From Gammaproteobacteria bacterium (GTDB lineage: Bacteria; Pseudomonadota; Gammaproteobacteria; Enterobacterales; Kangiellaceae): a DNA stretch of 64,000 nt. The notes beneath the pieces were generated by a model. The model was not told the DNA's origin. It ran no database searches and worked only from the letters and a program-made list of their open reading frames with translations. This document shows positions 38,449-46,902 of the stretch, one piece after another. Location: NCBI GenBank assembly GCA_013373545.1, contig JABXHQ010000025.1, positions 20,232 to 84,231 on the forward strand, in the 5' to 3' direction. Position 1 is the first letter of the stretch. Each line of letters starts with the position of its first letter. A program made the position numbers and the translations under genes.

Positions 38449-38790
38449 ATGAAATTCATACCTAAGTCATTATTCCCATTACTATTAATCATACTAGCGA
38501 CTTTTTCGTCACTGTCACTATTAGCCGCCGATCTTGATTCTGCTAAAGCAGAGGGCTTGATTGGAGAACTACCTAATGGATATTTGGGTATAGTAGTCGA
38601 GAACCCGGCTAACGATATTATTACTCTGGTTAAAGACGTAAATGAAAAAAGAAAGGCGAAATATTTAGAGATTGCGAAGAAGACCGATAGCACATTAGCA
38701 GAAGTCGAGCTAATCGCCGGTAAAGCAGCGTTTAAAAAAACCCAAAAAGGGCACTATATTTTAGTGGATGGAAACTGGATAAAAAAATAA
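38449..38790 (+). CDS. ydbL: YdbL-like DUF1318 periplasmic protein
   Basis: A 113-residue exported protein with a signal peptide (about residues 1-27, ending LLAA) and a DUF1318 domain: AKAEGLIGELPNGYLGIV, VNEKRKAKYLEIA and a C-terminal GHYILVDGNWIKK. In E. coli YdbL modulates the YdbH-YnbE pair in the periplasm. The ATG has a strong AAGGAAG site and starts 9 bases after ynbE, so the three genes form one operon. Confidence 0.9.
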   Translation: MKFIPKSLFPLLLIILATFSSLSLLAADLDSAKAEGLIGELPNGYLGIVVENPANDIITLVKDVNEKRKAKYLEIAKKTDSTLAEVELIAGKAAFKKTQKGHYILVDGNWIKK

Positions 38791-38806
38791 ACGCCTTCCC
38801 AGTGCT

Positions 38807-39403
38807 CTAGTCACTGGGAGCCGTTTCAATAATTGACGGACGATTACAGATCCTTTGATATCGCTTTGATATCGGAGCTACATTGATATTTATCTCTGGA
38901 TGGCGGAATTTTAAATAATCAATCAAGCAACACAAATTAATATCGATTAAACTGAAACCATCATCCAGATGCTGACAACGATTGGCTAACTCGAGCATAC
39001 CGCGATCAATTCCAGAAACGAATCTCTGCCACCAGAAATCTGACTTTAGCTGTTCGGCTTCGCGCATTTTTTCCTGCCTTAACGCCACACATAAATCTAA
39101 TAGGCCAGAAATTAACGAATAGGTAGTTCGATATTGCCAATTCTCTTGTATCGGTTTATACAATCGGGCTTGATTAAACGACGCATCGAGGTATTGAGCA
39201 ATCACTTCGCTGTCAAAAATTGCTCCGCAATCTTCAGTCATCAAACATGGTACTTTACCAAGAGGGTTAACGTTTAAAAACTCAGGTTGATTATCAAAAG
39301 GATGAATAGCAACTTCGATACTTTCTGGATCGAGTCCAACTTCGCGCAATACAATCTGCGAGCTACGTGCATATGGAGAGGCCGTTGAATAAAATAGTTT
39401 CAT
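38807..39403 (-). CDS. Glutathione S-transferase-like protein
   Basis: A 198-residue protein with a thioredoxin-fold N-terminal domain (MKLFYSTASPYARSSQIVLREVGL, cis-Pro in GKVPCLM, and the glutathione-binding acidic/Ser pair in FDSEVIAQYL) and a helical C-terminal domain. It is close to the YibF-type GSTs. The substrate is unknown. It follows the AAA ATPase gene by 14 bases on the same strand and is probably co-transcribed with it. A short hairpin at 38797-38819 overlaps its end. Confidence 0.88.
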   Translation of the reverse strand: MKLFYSTASPYARSSQIVLREVGLDPESIEVAIHPFDNQPEFLNVNPLGKVPCLMTEDCGAIFDSEVIAQYLDASFNQARLYKPIQENWQYRTTYSLISGLLDLCVALRQEKMREAEQLKSDFWWQRFVSGIDRGMLELANRCQHLDDGFSLIDINLCCLIDYLKFRHPEININVAPISKRYQRICNRPSIIETAPSD

Positions 39404-39417
39404 TATAATTTATGCCA

Positions 39418-40908
39418 TTAATTTGCTAAAACGGTGCGCTCTTGCGCCCACTGCCGCAATGCGGTTAACTTCTCTGCCATAACAACCGAAAGCGGACGAG
39501 TGTTTCGGATCTCATCAATAATAATTTCTGTCGATAACACCGTATCTTGCCCATAGCAATGATACAAAGCAGAAACTACCGCTTGCTCTATCTCTGACCC
39601 AGTAAAACCTTCACTTTCTTTCGCTAACATTGAAAGATTGAAATTATCTTTATTTTGTTTTCGCTTAGTCAAATGAATGGCAAAAATTTCTTCCCGCGCT
39701 GACGAATCAGGCAGATCGACAAAAAATATTTCATCAAGTCGTCCTTTACGGATAAGTTCAGGGGGCAATCTAGAAATATCATTCGCGGTTGAAACAACAA
39801 ACACTGGCTTATCATTTTCAGCCATCCAAGTAAGTAGTGTGCCAAGAACTCGTTGTGAAGTACCCCCATCATGATCTTGTGTTGATAGACCTTTTTCAAT
39901 CTCATCAAACCATAAAACACAAGGAGCCATTAATTCGGCCATTTTTAAAGCTTCTCGTAAGTTACGCTCAGTCTCACCATGATACTTATTGTATAAAGTA
40001 CCAAAATCTAAACGTAATAGCGGAACACTCCACATACCCGCAACGGCCTTCGCGGCAAGACTTTTACCACCTCCTTGAACGCCAACTAGCATCAATCCCT
40101 TTGGAGGATCCAACTCAATCTCTACGCGCCGGTGAAACACGACTTCTCGTTGCTGCAACCAACGTTTGAGGTTATTAAGCCCACCAACTTCCGCAAACTT
40201 TGACGTTTCATATTCAAAACTTAGTACCCCATCCATGTTCAATAGCTCAAACTTTGCCTTATTGATGGCAGGGATTTCATCTTCAGTAATAGCCCCATCG
40301 TCGGTAATAACATTTCGCACCAGTCGCGTTGCATCCGATAACGTTAAGCCGTGTAAATTATTGATTAATCGCTCTAGTGTTCGAGAGTCGGTACGGACCT
40401 TTTTACCATTTCGTTGCGCCCAAATCGTGGCTTCTCTGCGGATCATACGGTTAAGCTGATCTTTGCCTGGTAGCTCCAATTCAAACCGCGAGACAAAGCG
40501 TTTGATCTCCTCAGGAAGTTTCAATTGATGAGAGACCAAAACCAGAGTATGCCCATGTTCACTTTGGTTTAAGATAAATTCTTTTAGTAGACGAGTAATT
40601 GCAGGAGAATCTTCAACATAAGGATGAAAGTCACATAAAACATAAATAGAAGGGCGATGTGCAGCTAAAATATGGCGCAACATTTCTTCGGGCTTGCTGG
40701 TTTCGGCAAGTGCATCAAACTCATCTAGAAGACCGGAACGTTTCAAGCCATCCACAATATCCCAAGTAAACATTGGCTTATTTAAATCTCTGGCAATGTC
40801 CACCAGTAACTTTAGCACCCGGTTTTCTTCATGGCTTTCAATTCCAACGATCGGGTTTCGCGACTTTATCAATAGCTCTAAGTCACGACGGTCACTAACA
40901 CCACTCAT
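39418..40908 (-). CDS. Ycf46-like AAA ATPase
   Basis: A 496-residue AAA protein. The N-terminal domain (DLELLIKSRNPIVGIESHEE) is of the kind found in plastid and cyanobacterial Ycf46 proteins, and the C-terminal AAA module has Walker A GVQGGGKS, Walker B VLWFDEIEKGL, sensor 1 VVSTAND and an arginine-finger segment (LPPELIRKGRLDE). The N-terminal half also resembles a degenerate ATPase fold (YVLCDFHPYVED). No defined function is known to me; links to carbon or redox metabolism have been proposed for cyanobacteria. From memory, a similar ATPase gene lies near coq7 in Pseudomonas, which would suggest conserved context. Confidence 0.85.
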   Translation of the reverse strand: MSGVSDRRDLELLIKSRNPIVGIESHEENRVLKLLVDIARDLNKPMFTWDIVDGLKRSGLLDEFDALAETSKPEEMLRHILAAHRPSIYVLCDFHPYVEDSPAITRLLKEFILNQSEHGHTLVLVSHQLKLPEEIKRFVSRFELELPGKDQLNRMIRREATIWAQRNGKKVRTDSRTLERLINNLHGLTLSDATRLVRNVITDDGAITEDEIPAINKAKFELLNMDGVLSFEYETSKFAEVGGLNNLKRWLQQREVVFHRRVEIELDPPKGLMLVGVQGGGKSLAAKAVAGMWSVPLLRLDFGTLYNKYHGETERNLREALKMAELMAPCVLWFDEIEKGLSTQDHDGGTSQRVLGTLLTWMAENDKPVFVVSTANDISRLPPELIRKGRLDEIFFVDLPDSSAREEIFAIHLTKRKQNKDNFNLSMLAKESEGFTGSEIEQAVVSALYHCYGQDTVLSTEIIIDEIRNTRPLSVVMAEKLTALRQWAQERTVLAN

Positions 40909-41029
40909 AAAAATAAGTTCCTTTGATGTATATCAGTTGTCTGAGTCATTGCACTCAACAAAGGGTTTCAATCTCTTCTGTATAAGTTAAACTAGCCAAA
41001 TATCAAACAAAAATTATTGCATAAATCTG

Positions 41030-41668
41030 ATGCGAAGCCTTACATTTTTAGACAACCTTCTCAAGTCTGCCGATAATGCACTGCGCACTCTTGCTGGCGG
41101 TTACCCTACAACCGCCCGAGAAAACCCAGCGCAGCACCTCGAACCAACGCCATTGAGTGCTGAACAAAGCCGCCATGTAGCCGGCTTGATGCGCATCAAT
41201 CATTGTGGCGAAGTTTGTGCTCAAGCTTTGTATCAAGGACAGGCCCTGACCGCCCGTCTTGATGGTGTTCGGCAACAAATGGAACAAGCGGCTGTAGAGG
41301 AGAACGATCACCTGCAATGGTGCGATCAACGACTGCGCGAACTTGGCGCTAAACCAAGTTTGTTTAGCCCCTTATGGTACGCAGGATCTTTTTCAATCGG
41401 TGCGTTGGCTGGCTTAGCTGGCGATAAATGGTCACTTGGCTTTGTCGCCGAAACCGAACATCAAGTTGTAGCACACCTTGAGCATCACCTTTCGCAGCTT
41501 CCTGCAGAAGATCGTGCTTCCGCAGCTATTTTGCAACAAATGCGTGAAGATGAATTACATCATGCCACCGCTGCGCTGGCAGCAGGTGGGGCGCAACTGC
41601 CGCAACCCGTGAAAAAGGCGATGCAGATTACCGCTAAATTTATGAAAACCATTGTCTACCGCATTTAA
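41030..41668 (+). CDS. coq7: Coq7-type demethoxyubiquinone hydroxylase
   Basis: Coq7 is the diiron enzyme that adds the last ring hydroxyl in ubiquinone synthesis, replacing UbiF in many gammaproteobacteria. The 212-residue protein has an N-terminal extension of about 50 residues and four helices with the metal ligands in [27 protein letters not shown] and REDELHH. All ligands are present. It is monocistronic and its stop codon overlaps that of the convergent small membrane gene. Confidence 0.96.
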   Translation: MRSLTFLDNLLKSADNALRTLAGGYPTTARENPAQHLEPTPLSAEQSRHVAGLMRINHCGEVCAQALYQGQALTARLDGVRQQMEQAAVEENDHLQWCDQRLRELGAKPSLFSPLWYAGSFSIGALAGLAGDKWSLGFVAETEHQVVAHLEHHLSQLPAEDRASAAILQQMREDELHHATAALAAGGAQLPQPVKKAMQITAKFMKTIVYRI

Positions 41669-41841
41669 GCAGCCGAAGCATCGCTGGGTTCAACTTTTTG
41701 ATGCGTCGATTGTCGCGGCGCATTTGCCAAAATTTTAATCGCTATTAATAAAATACCGATAAAAGAAGCCAGCGAACAAATTTCGAATGCCCAACTCGGA
41801 AAAACAATGATTGAGCCGAAAATTACTATTAAAAACGCCAT
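41665..41841 (-). CDS. Small membrane protein of 58 residues, unknown
   Basis: An unannotated-size gene with an excellent ribosome site (AGGAGG, 4 bases before the ATG). The product has one long or two short hydrophobic segments (residues 2-18 and about 21-38, including [11 protein letters not shown]) followed by a polar tail with SQ-, P- and A-rich content ([13 protein letters not shown]). It begins 41 bases after the 170-residue gene at 41883 and probably shares its transcript. It overlaps the coq7 stop region by 3 bases tail to tail. I do not recognise a family. Confidence 0.7.
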   Translation of the reverse strand: MAFLIVIFGSIIVFPSWAFEICSLASFIGILLIAIKILANAPRQSTHQKVEPSDASAA

Positions 41842-41882
41842 ACAACCTCCTTTATCGCTATCCTTTGGTACCGCGAAATAAT

Positions 41883-42395
41883 CTAAGAGTCAGCCTCCTT
41901 CATCGGTAACAAGCGAACAAGTTGCTCGATTCTGGGCAAACGCTTATGTACAACTTGCGAGTCATAACCCTCGCAATCTTGGGTAATGGCTAAGCGCAAA
42001 TATCCTTCGATTAAACGAAATACGCGATCCGTTACCCGCCTTTCAAAGTCGCGGAACTTTTCCTCTGACGTATCTTTACGTAATACAAAACGCTGAGATA
42101 CCAATTCTGCCATCGCCTCGGGAATCCACTCTAACGACAAGTGAACCAGTTGGCTGTATACCTCGTGTTCCGACTCGAAAGCTTGAACACGTTCAATTAG
42201 CGGCGCAATCACTCGCCTCAATTCGGTCTGCGCTTCTGCAAAACCATGTGCCGCTTCTTGTCTTCTTTTTGCTTCTTGAATCAAGGCGCGCAGTTTCTCG
42301 CTCGGAGTATCAGCACCTTCTATTTGAAGCGATGCCAAAAACTCTGCATCGTCGTGCGATACTCGAACACTTAACGGTACGGTTCGACCCGTCAT
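41883..42395 (-). CDS. Conserved hypothetical protein, possible ribbon-helix-helix N-terminus
   Basis: A 170-residue soluble protein. The first 45 residues (VPLSVRVSHDDAEFLASLQ, then SEKLRALIQEA) read as a beta strand and two helices in the manner of ribbon-helix-helix DNA-binding domains; the remainder is helical and charged. A strong promoter overlapped by short palindromes lies directly upstream (42437-42465), which would suit autorepression by an RHH protein. Ribosome site TTTGGAG. The 58-residue membrane gene follows. The RHH assignment is tentative. Confidence 0.6.
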   Translation of the reverse strand: MTGRTVPLSVRVSHDDAEFLASLQIEGADTPSEKLRALIQEAKRRQEAAHGFAEAQTELRRVIAPLIERVQAFESEHEVYSQLVHLSLEWIPEAMAELVSQRFVLRKDTSEEKFRDFERRVTDRVFRLIEGYLRLAITQDCEGYDSQVVHKRLPRIEQLVRLLPMKEADS

Positions 42396-42418
42396 AGTTT
42401 GACTCCAAATGTTTCATT

Positions 42419-42465
42419 GCATGCATGCTTAATACAAATGTATACAATTGTATTCATTTTGTCAA
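42419..42465 (-). promoter_or_regulatory. Promoter with overlapping palindromes upstream of the 170-residue gene
   Basis: On the minus strand a perfect TTGACA (42460-42465) and TACATT (42437-42442) are 17 bases apart. The spacer and -10 carry ATACAATTGTAT, a perfect 12-bp palindrome (42442-42453), and the adjoining near-palindrome TACATTTGTA (42433-42442). A second perfect palindrome, GCATGCATGC, follows at 42419-42428. Such tandem short palindromes are typical of RHH or similar repressor operators. Confidence 0.6.
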
Positions 42466-42473
42466 CAACTTCT

Positions 42474-42869
42474 CTACTCAACGATTTCAAAGCTATGTGT
42501 AACCGTTACACGGCCTTTTAGCATCAAAGAAACTGAGCAATATTTTTCCATTGAAAGCTCACAGGCGCGCGCCACTTGCTTCTCCGATAAAGCCTCACCG
42601 GAAACCAGATAGTGCGCGTGAATTTTCGTGAACACCTTCGGATCAGTCGTAGCTCGTTCCGCAGTAAGCACACACTCACAATGTTCAACCGATTGCCGCG
42701 CCTTTTGCAATATCATCACGATATCGATTGAAGAGCAGCCGCCGACGGCCTGTAACACCAATTCCATGGGCGACATATGCTCACCATTACCACTGAGCAT
42801 CATAGAGCGACCGGACTCAGTTGTTGATTCGAAGTTTAACCCGCCTTTCCAAATTACATTTGCTTTCAT
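42474..42869 (-). CDS. OsmC-like protein (YhfA type)
   Basis: A 131-residue OsmC/Ohr-fold protein with MSPMELVLQAVGGCSSIDIVMIL, including the conserved Cys, and a second Cys in ACELSMEKYCSVSLML. OsmC proteins are thiol peroxidases, but the YhfA branch has no proven substrate. In E. coli yhfA lies divergently next to crp, as here, which supports the YhfA assignment. It ends at the boundary of the RHH-like promoter and is transcribed away from crp. Confidence 0.88.
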   Translation of the reverse strand: MKANVIWKGGLNFESTTESGRSMMLSGNGEHMSPMELVLQAVGGCSSIDIVMILQKARQSVEHCECVLTAERATTDPKVFTKIHAHYLVSGEALSEKQVARACELSMEKYCSVSLMLKGRVTVTHSFEIVE

Positions 42870-43009
42870 AGTTTGCTTCCAATTCTTGAATGAATTAATT
42901 AACTAAATTGAGTAACTAACTGATTTAATTATATCTACACCTGTAACATAACTTTATGCTACAGTTAGTCAATACGTTAAAACTACCGTCATAAAAAGAC
43001 AGGCATCAT

Positions 43010-43645
43010 ATGTCATTACCTAGGTTTATTGCCAAAGATGAGACTATGGAGTGGTTCATTTCGCACTGCCATCGTCGTCGCTATCCGGCTAAAAGTACCA
43101 TTATTTATCAAGGTGACAAGTCGGATTCGCTTTATTTTATCCTTGAAGGCTCGGTATCAGTCGTCATTGAAGATAATGATGGGCGTGAGTTAGTCCTTGC
43201 CTATCTAAATGCCGGAGACTTCTTTGGTGAGATGGGTTTGTTTGATGGCCAAGATATTCGCAGTGCTTGGGTCAAAGCTAAGGCCGAAAGCGAGATTGCT
43301 GAAATTGGCTACAATAAGTTTCAGCAATTAGTTGAGCAAAACCCCTCTATCTTAATGCGTCTATCAGGTCAAATGGCAATCCGTTTGCGCAACACCAGTC
43401 GCAAAGTTGGTGACTTAGCATTTATGGATGTCACTGGGCGGGTTGCGCGCGCGCTCTTGGACCTTTGTAAAGAGCCTGATGCCATGACGCATCCTGATGG
43501 CATGCAGATCAAAATTACTCGCCAAGAACTCGGTCGTATTGTTGGCTGCTCTCGTGAGATGGTAGGACGTGTGCTTAAGGTTCTAGAAGAGCAAGGTCAT
43601 ATTTCAGTTAAAGGCAAGACAATGGTGATTTTCGGAGCTCGTTAG
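43010..43645 (+). CDS. crp: cAMP receptor protein (Crp/Vfr type)
   Basis: Crp is a global transcription activator that binds DNA with cAMP. The 211-residue protein has the cyclic-nucleotide domain with the phosphate-binding cassette [12 protein letters not shown] plus an Arg-Ser-Ala-Trp segment, the long dimer helix, and a helix-turn-helix ([20 protein letters not shown]) whose recognition helix matches E. coli Crp. Residues contacting cAMP look intact. A strong but T-less hairpin follows the stop (43631-43652). Confidence 0.96.
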   Translation: MSLPRFIAKDETMEWFISHCHRRRYPAKSTIIYQGDKSDSLYFILEGSVSVVIEDNDGRELVLAYLNAGDFFGEMGLFDGQDIRSAWVKAKAESEIAEIGYNKFQQLVEQNPSILMRLSGQMAIRLRNTSRKVGDLAFMDVTGRVARALLDLCKEPDAMTHPDGMQIKITRQELGRIVGCSREMVGRVLKVLEEQGHISVKGKTMVIFGAR

Positions 43646-43739
43646 CTCCGAAGGTCATGCCTCACAACTTTTTCCTCTCCATTATTTACTGCATTCATAT
43701 TAATCTTCGCTGAGCTGTATCTTTTAATTGAATTGTAAT

Positions 43740-43776
43740 GAAAATGATTTGCATTTAGATTATAAATCAATATAAT
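43740..43776 (+). promoter_or_regulatory. Predicted promoter with overlapping Fur-like box before the porin gene
   Basis: TTGCAT (43749-43754) and a consensus TATAAT (43771-43776) are 16 bases apart. GAAAATGATTTGCATTTAG (43740-43758) matches 12 of 19 positions of the Fur consensus GATAATGATAATCATTATC and covers the -35. Repression by Fur under iron sufficiency is inferred; Zur or another Fur-family protein could also bind. Confidence 0.55.
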
Positions 43777-43815
43777 TGCCGCACTAAAATCTTATTCACA
43801 ATGGAGTTTTCCCGA

Positions 43816-44949
43816 ATGTACCACAAGCTAGTATTGCCAACGCTTGCAGCCTTATCGCTCGGTGTTCAAGCAGAAACCGATTCCCTAACGCGCGAAGAAC
43901 TAGAGAAAGCTCTGGATCAGCAAGCCAAGAAAATTGCCGAGCTTGAAGAAAAAGTTAATTTAGCGGTAGAAGCTGTCGAAGCGGCCCCGGCTGCCGCCAC
44001 TCATACTAATATTGGTGGTTACGGAGAGCTGCACTACAACAACTTTGGTACTGATGAAGATATTGATTTTCACCGCTTTGTTTTATTTATTAGTCATCAA
44101 TTTAGCGACAATTTACGTTTTTTCTCAGAGCTAGAGATTGAGCACTCCTACGCAGGTGAAAGTAAACCAGGGGCTGTTGAGCTGGAGCAAGCGTACATTG
44201 AGTATGACATTAACGCGAGCACCACATTAAAAGGTGGTCTATTTCTAGTACCTGTAGGCATCTTAAATGAAACTCATGAGCCCGATACCTTTTACGGAGT
44301 TGAGCGCAACCCGATTGAGAAAAATATTATTCCAACCACTTGGTGGGAAGCCGGTGCAGCTGTCACCTACCGTTTTGCAGATGGTTTTTCGCTCGACTTT
44401 GCTTCACATTCGGGCCTAAGTGTTGACCCAGCTGATTTTAATATTCGTAGCGGTCGACAAAAAGTAGCAAAAGCCGATGCTGACAGCTTCGCTTATACGA
44501 CGCGCTTAAAGTACACCGGAATTCCCGGTCTTGAGATCGCAGGCTCATTGCAGCATCAAGATGACATTACCCAAGGCGCCGCCGATGCGAGCGCGCGCTT
44601 GATTGAAATTCATACCGCCTACAGCAATGGACCTTTTGCGATACGTGCTTTATGGGCACAATGGGATATTGACAGCGAGTTAGCGGATATACTTGGCAAA
44701 GATCAACAAAATGGCTACTTTGTTGAACCAGCCTATCGCCTCAACGAAGAATTTGGTTTCTTTGCTCGTTATTCCGTTTGGGACAATACCGCTGGCTCAG
44801 CAAACACCATTGATACTGAAATGCGTCAAGTCAATGTTGGTGTTAACTACTGGCTACACCCGAATGTTGTAATCAAGTTCGACACTGAAAATCGACTCGG
44901 TGCGCAAGATGGCTCTGGTTACAACGTTGGTATTGGTTATCAATTCTAA
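43816..44949 (+). CDS. Outer-membrane porin-like protein with N-terminal coiled coil
   Basis: This 377-residue protein (start 43816, preceded by GGAG) has a signal peptide (about residues 1-19), a coiled-coil stretch (LEKALDQQAKKIAELEEKV, about 27-50), an Ala-Pro linker and a barrel domain of about 300 residues resembling OprO/OprP-type porins (GGYGELHYNNF) and ending in GIGYQF. An in-frame ATG at 43801 is less likely because it contains the ribosome site. First gene of a three-gene cluster with an FMN-binding protein and a PepSY protein. Its Fur-like box suggests a role in metal entry. Confidence 0.82.
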   Translation: MYHKLVLPTLAALSLGVQAETDSLTREELEKALDQQAKKIAELEEKVNLAVEAVEAAPAAATHTNIGGYGELHYNNFGTDEDIDFHRFVLFISHQFSDNLRFFSELEIEHSYAGESKPGAVELEQAYIEYDINASTTLKGGLFLVPVGILNETHEPDTFYGVERNPIEKNIIPTTWWEAGAAVTYRFADGFSLDFASHSGLSVDPADFNIRSGRQKVAKADADSFAYTTRLKYTGIPGLEIAGSLQHQDDITQGAADASARLIEIHTAYSNGPFAIRALWAQWDIDSELADILGKDQQNGYFVEPAYRLNEEFGFFARYSVWDNTAGSANTIDTEMRQVNVGVNYWLHPNVVIKFDTENRLGAQDGSGYNVGIGYQF

Positions 44950-44960
44950 ATGCTAGAATA

Positions 44961-44983
44961 GAGGTGGTGTTTTACACCACCTC
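44961..44983 (+). other. Strong hairpin between porin and FMN-binding genes
   Basis: GAGGTGGTGT (44961-44970), loop TTT, ACACCACCTC (44974-44983): a perfect 10-bp stem, 11 bases after the porin stop and 13 before the next start. There is no T tract, so it is not a Rho-independent terminator. It may protect the 3' end of the porin message and set a lower level for the downstream genes. Confidence 0.7.
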
Positions 44984-44996
44984 ATAGCAGGCTAAG

Positions 44997-45539
44997 ATGA
45001 AGAAATTTTTTATTTGTTTAACATTTTTTTGCGCCAACCTCTTTGCACTAGAGGATGTCTACCTGCAACCGCAACAATTTATTCAACAGCAATTCGACAA
45101 CCCACCCAAGCCTCAGTATTTTTGGATCACCGCCCCGCATAAAGAAGCACTTACGAAAATCTTAGGTCACAAACCACGCAAGCTACGCATTAAATATTGG
45201 GCGACGCCAGAGAAGTCCGCTTGGATCCTAGAAGAAATTGGTAAAGAACACCCAATTACCACTGGCTTTTCAATCAGCGCAGGAAAAATTCAACAAGTTA
45301 AAGTTCTCATTTATCGCGAAAGCCGTGGCTATGAAGTTCGCCAAGACTTTTTCACCGAACAATATATTGGCGCTCAACTCGACAAATCGTTAGACTTGGA
45401 CCAAACCATTGACGGTATCACCGGTGCGACTCTATCGGTTAGAGCATTAAATAAGATGGCCAAGGTCGCGCTCTATTTGGATAAGCAATTACAACTTGAA
45501 GAAGTCCATGAGCAAAAAACAGCGGCGGCTAAACCCTAA
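44997..45539 (+). CDS. Periplasmic FMN-binding domain protein with flavinylation motif
   Basis: A 180-residue exported protein (signal peptide about residues 1-17, ending NLFA) with an FMN-binding domain. The motif DGITGATL near residue 140 fits D-x-x-[ST]-G-A-T, where ApbE attaches FMN covalently to the second Thr. It likely acts as an extracytoplasmic electron carrier. It overlaps the PepSY gene by 32 bases, so the two proteins are co-produced and probably work as a redox pair. No apbE is in the window. Confidence 0.85.
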   Translation: MKKFFICLTFFCANLFALEDVYLQPQQFIQQQFDNPPKPQYFWITAPHKEALTKILGHKPRKLRIKYWATPEKSAWILEEIGKEHPITTGFSISAGKIQQVKVLIYRESRGYEVRQDFFTEQYIGAQLDKSLDLDQTIDGITGATLSVRALNKMAKVALYLDKQLQLEEVHEQKTAAAKP

Positions 45540-46266
45540 AGTTGCCTTTCACTTACATCGTTGGCATCGTCGGCTCGGCGTCATTTCCTGTTTATTTTTG
45601 GTATTGCTGTCCATCACTGGATTTTTGTTGCAGCATTCTACTGAGTTTGGGTTTGAGAAAAAAAATGTTAGCAGCGATTGGCTAATTAACTATTACGGCA
45701 TCGGCTACCCAAAGATCAATTCCAATTACGCGGTTAACGGAAAAACCATTAGCCAAACTGAAGATTTACTTTTCATCAACGACAAAGCAGCCGGTCAAAC
45801 CTATGGTAAGTTGGTAGGCGCTGTTGATTATGACGATTTTTTATTGGTTTTCTTTGAATTTAAATACAGCATTTTTACTGCACAACTCGAGCTAGTCGAT
45901 AATATTGATTACCCCTCCGAAGTTGAACTTCCAATCACTCAAGTGAGTAACCAACCAAAACCTGCGATATTCCAGGCTGCCAATGGTATCTTTCAGCTGC
46001 AGCCAGACTTATCCTCGGTCAACCCTATTCAATTCGTATTGGCGCCACCATGGCAGCAGCAGAGTCAATTGCCCGCAGAGCGTGCAGAATCGATTATTCA
46101 TTATGTACGACAGCAATCGCTAACCTACGAGCGCATAACCTTAGATCTACACAGTGGACGACTATTCGGTCCGATTGGCCCATATATCATGGACTTTATG
46201 GCGCTGTTATTTATGATTTTAGCGATCAGCGGTATTTGGCTTTGGTCAAGGAAGCGGCGCTGGTAA
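45508..46266 (+). CDS. PepSY-type membrane protein, putative electron-transfer partner
   Basis: A 252-residue protein with two membrane segments: one after an N-terminal HLHRWHRRLG motif (about residues 13-40) and one at the end (about 222-246, GPYIMDFMALLFMILAISG) before a basic tail. Between them lies a periplasmic domain of about 175 residues. This matches PepSY_TM-type proteins, whose His residues may bind haem and which occur with FMN-binding proteins as ferric or other extracytoplasmic reductases. ATG at 45508 with GAAGAAG; a TTG 12 bases upstream is possible. Confidence 0.8.
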   Translation: MSKKQRRLNPKVAFHLHRWHRRLGVISCLFLVLLSITGFLLQHSTEFGFEKKNVSSDWLINYYGIGYPKINSNYAVNGKTISQTEDLLFINDKAAGQTYGKLVGAVDYDDFLLVFFEFKYSIFTAQLELVDNIDYPSEVELPITQVSNQPKPAIFQAANGIFQLQPDLSSVNPIQFVLAPPWQQQSQLPAERAESIIHYVRQQSLTYERITLDLHSGRLFGPIGPYIMDFMALLFMILAISGIWLWSRKRRW

Positions 46267-46281
46267 TACTTACCCGATGAC

Positions 46282-46857
46282 TCACTGTAAGAAGTTTTTG
46301 ATCAGCTGCATACCGCACTCAGTCGCGATTGATTCAGGATGAAATTGAACACCTTGTAGCGACAGGCTTTTATGTGCAATTCCCATAATAATGGTGTCCG
46401 CTTGCCCGTCGTCTTCGGTCCACGCCGTTAGGCTGAACTCTTGTGGTAACGAAGCGTTTTCAATACATAAAGAATGATAACGCGTCGCTTTAAACGGACT
46501 AGGAAGGTGCTGAAAAACGCCTTGTTGCCGATGGTGAATCTCAGAAGTTTTACCATGCATAACCTTTGGCGCTCGCACGATGTTAGCGCCAAACACTTGT
46601 GCAATAGCTTGATGTCCTAAGCAGACACCTAAAATAGGAAGTTTTTCAGCAAAAGCCTCTATCACAGCCATCGATATACCCGCTTTGCTCGGATCGCATG
46701 GCCCCGGTGATATCATTATTTTATCTGGGTTAAGTGCAGCAATATCAGCAATAGTCACTTCATCGTTACGCTTAACTACCAAGTTGGCGCCTAGCGACTG
46801 ACAGTAATGCACTAAGTTGTAGGTAAATGAATCGTAATTGTCGATCATTAATATCAT
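46282..46857 (-). CDS. trpG: Glutamine amidotransferase of anthranilate / aminodeoxychorismate synthase
   Basis: This 191-residue class I amidotransferase supplies ammonia from glutamine to TrpE (anthranilate) or PabB (p-aminobenzoate). The catalytic triad is visible: Cys in [12 protein letters not shown], and His and Glu in [11 protein letters not shown]. The start is [17 protein letters not shown] dual TrpG/PabA role is common and sequence alone cannot separate them. It follows rpe by 45 bases; trpE, which often joins this pair, is not in the window. Confidence 0.92.
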   Translation of the reverse strand: MILMIDNYDSFTYNLVHYCQSLGANLVVKRNDEVTIADIAALNPDKIMISPGPCDPSKAGISMAVIEAFAEKLPILGVCLGHQAIAQVFGANIVRAPKVMHGKTSEIHHRQQGVFQHLPSPFKATRYHSLCIENASLPQEFSLTAWTEDDGQADTIIMGIAHKSLSLQGVQFHPESIATECGMQLIKNFLQ

Positions 46858-46902
46858 TTACTTAGCCCACTACTGCCATATATTAACGCTTTGCGCCCGT
46901 AT

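Noticed and set aside
38797..38819. Bidirectional terminator between ydbL and the GST gene
   Set aside because: The 8-bp stem is convincing but T tracts are poor on both strands, so termination is uncertain.
42870..43009. Crp autoregulatory site upstream of crp
   Set aside because: No TGTGA-N6-TCACA match; the best symmetric element, CTGTA...TACAG, has the wrong spacing.
43631..43652. Hairpin TTCGGAGC/GCTCCGAA as crp terminator
   Set aside because: No T tract follows; it overlaps the crp stop region and may only stabilise the message.
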